Source of the DNA: Candidatus Thalassarchaeaceae archaeon
Lineage (GTDB): Archaea > Thermoplasmatota > Poseidoniia > Poseidoniales > Thalassarchaeaceae
Length of the DNA: 24,268 nucleotides
Assembly (NCBI GenBank): GCA_013330385.1
Contig: DUIL01000143.1
Location: 642 to 24,909, forward strand
Reading direction: 5' to 3'
The notes under the pieces are model-generated. The model saw only the letters and a list, made by a program, of their open reading frames with translations. It was not told the origin of the DNA and did no database searches. The translations under genes and the position numbers were made by a program. Below, one piece after another: positions 22,953 through 24,268 of this stretch (position 1 is its first letter; each line of letters starts with the position of its first letter).

Positions 22953-24268
22953 TTACTCACCATTTGAAGTTCTAATTTCTGCGGCTAGAAGCCCAGGTAG
23001 TACCAACAGTGCGAGAATCAGAGAGAAGGCCACAGAAATCGAACTGACCAATCCAAAATCACGGATTACAGGAACAGGGGAGAGAAGCAGGACCATGAAT
23101 CCGCAAATTGTAGTTCCTGCCGACATGATTAGCGATGCTCCAGTAGTTGAGTACATGTTTCGCATCGCCGACCAAGTGCCCATTCCATCACTTTGGTTCG
23201 CCTCAAACTTTCTCCAAACGTGGATGGAGTAATCGATACCTAATCCAATTGTGAGAGCAGTTGTCATCACAGTAAGAACATTCCAGTTTATGTTCAAAAG
23301 AGCCATTGCTCCTACGACCCATGATCCAGCAAGTCCAACTGGTAGAATGACAACTAGAGATTGCCCCAATCTGCGAGTTAATGCAAATAGGACCAATAAT
23401 GATACACCAAGGCTAAAGGATGTTGATTCAACAAGTGAAAGAACTAGCCCCGATAGTACGTTGTGAACAAGAATCAAGTCACCTCCAAGGTAAGTTCGAT
23501 ATCCCGTATCCGATTCGAAATCAGCTATGTGGTCTTGAAACACTAGAGCCAACTTTGAGGTTTCTTCACTATTTTGAGCAGTAACATCAACGCTTATTTT
23601 CAGATATAGTAAGGCGGTTTCATCCTCATTTAGAGCAACGAATCTTGCTGTCCTATCCCCCCAAGTCAAGTCTCTTATTGGGTCTCCAATTGTATCATTG
23701 TTCAACAATTCTTTGATTGCAGCAGCTACATCACCATCTTCGAATCCGTCGGTCTCTCCTACCGAACCGTCAAAGACTCCGAGGTGATAACGCTCACCAA
23801 AGGCCTCGTCAGCCTCTATCGCATCTCTGAGTATGGGGTAAATTCCATCGTATGAAGGTCGGGAATTATCCGTTCCTTCTGGCACAACCACATTATTCGT
23901 ATAAGCGAGGGCGCCGTCAAGACGTTCTAATTCCTTGAGCAAATAGTGTTCCTCGTACAATGCGTCTTCACCGTATGCAGGCTCAACAATGATGTCCACC
24001 GATTTTAGAGACTCAACTTCATATGCTTCGTACATTGAATTTCTTACCTCTATTGCGTCCATGTCATCACTAAGGAAGTCAGTTAATTCGAAATTTGTAT
24101 CAAGTTGCCCTAAAGATACGACTACAGAACTGGCAGTTAGTGCGGCAACCATGATGAGAATGACTCCGGTATGTCGTCGTTGGAATTCAGTAGTTGTATT
24201 TGCAAATTTATTTAGCTGCAGGGAACGATGTTTTTGTGCGCCTGCTGTTTTTTCAACTATTACATGTA
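22953..24268 (-). CDS. RND/MMPL-superfamily transporter, C-terminal half (partial)
   Basis: This is the second half of an RND-type membrane protein. The frame stays open to the right edge, so the ATG at 24152 is internal. Upstream of it the frame reads TTTEFQRRHTGVILIMVAAL, a membrane helix that normally precedes the second extracellular domain. That domain (QLDTNFELTDFLSDD...TYLGGDL) spans about 220 residues. Five more helices follow, including the family motif GLGIDYSIHVWRKF with its membrane Asp, then TTICGFMVLLLSPVPVIRDFG and a final helix ending LLVLPGLLAAEI. MMPL-type members move lipids or hydrophobic compounds using the proton or sodium gradient. The substrate is unknown, and the first half lies outside the window. 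Confidence 0.92.
   Translation of the reverse strand, partial: HVIVEKTAGAQKHRSLQLNKFANTTTEFQRRHTGVILIMVAALTASSVVVSLGQLDTNFELTDFLSDDMDAIEVRNSMYEAYEVESLKSVDIIVEPAYGEDALYEEHYLLKELERLDGALAYTNNVVVPEGTDNSRPSYDGIYPILRDAIEADEAFGERYHLGVFDGSVGETDGFEDGDVAAAIKELLNNDTIGDPIRDLTWGDRTARFVALNEDETALLYLKISVDVTAQNSEETSKLALVFQDHIADFESDTGYRTYLGGDLILVHNVLSGLVLSLVESTSFSLGVSLLVLFALTRRLGQSLVVILPVGLAGSWVVGAMALLNINWNVLTVMTTALTIGLGIDYSIHVWRKFEANQSDGMGTWSAMRNMYSTTGASLIMSAGTTICGFMVLLLSPVPVIRDFGLVSSISVAFSLILALLVLPGLLAAEIRTSNGE

Overview
The window looks like a chromosomal piece of a planktonic euryarchaeon of the Marine Group II / Poseidoniales type. This is an inference from gene content and not a database match. Archaeal hallmarks are a UbiA-family prenyltransferase of the archaeal lipid type, a Cbf5-like pseudouridine synthase beside an archaeal-type cytidylate kinase and a DUF106 (EMC3/Oxa1-like) membrane protein, a GPN-loop GTPase, an archease and a DUF2240-like protein. 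Mixed in are genes that look bacterial: GMP reductase, GTP cyclohydrolase II, a TusA-like protein and a DEAD-box helicase with a DbpA-type RNA-binding tail. Acidic, Asp/Gly-rich secreted proteins fit a marine surface lifestyle. Spacing is tight, and two convergent gene pairs have stop codons that abut with no base between them.

Left part (1-6.6 kb): the 3' part of an alanine-aminotransferase-like gene, an unrecognised 362-residue gene overlapping or abutting it, a large calcium-binding-repeat surface protein behind a GC-rich 5' hairpin, archease, and a convergent GMP reductase. A tRNA-Glu (CTC) on the minus strand follows, then about 400 bases with no confident gene.

Middle (7.2-15.6 kb): a small winged-helix protein and the UbiA prenyltransferase (+), convergent with ornithine carbamoyltransferase, which lies in an overlapping pair with a GPN-loop GTPase (-). 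Divergent from the GTPase is a 917-residue cytoplasmic-looking protein with formin-like polyproline runs, repeated beta-sandwich-like segments and a C-terminal zinc ribbon. It is followed by DUF106, cytidylate kinase and Cbf5, the last three tightly packed.

Right part (15.6-24.3 kb): a palindrome-rich spacer, a secreted CARDB-type surface protein (-), tRNA-His (+), then a five-gene minus-strand run (HEAT protein, unknown 94-residue basic protein, DEAD-box helicase, TusA-like, RibA). A DUF2240-like gene (+) converges on the C-terminal half of an RND/MMPL transporter that runs off the right edge.

No CRISPR array, insertion sequence, integrase or recognisable defence system was seen. The least explained items are the 917-residue polyproline/zinc-ribbon protein, the barrel-sandwich-like insert inside the calcium-repeat protein, the unknown partners in the helicase operon, and the interlocking hairpins at 15663-15735.
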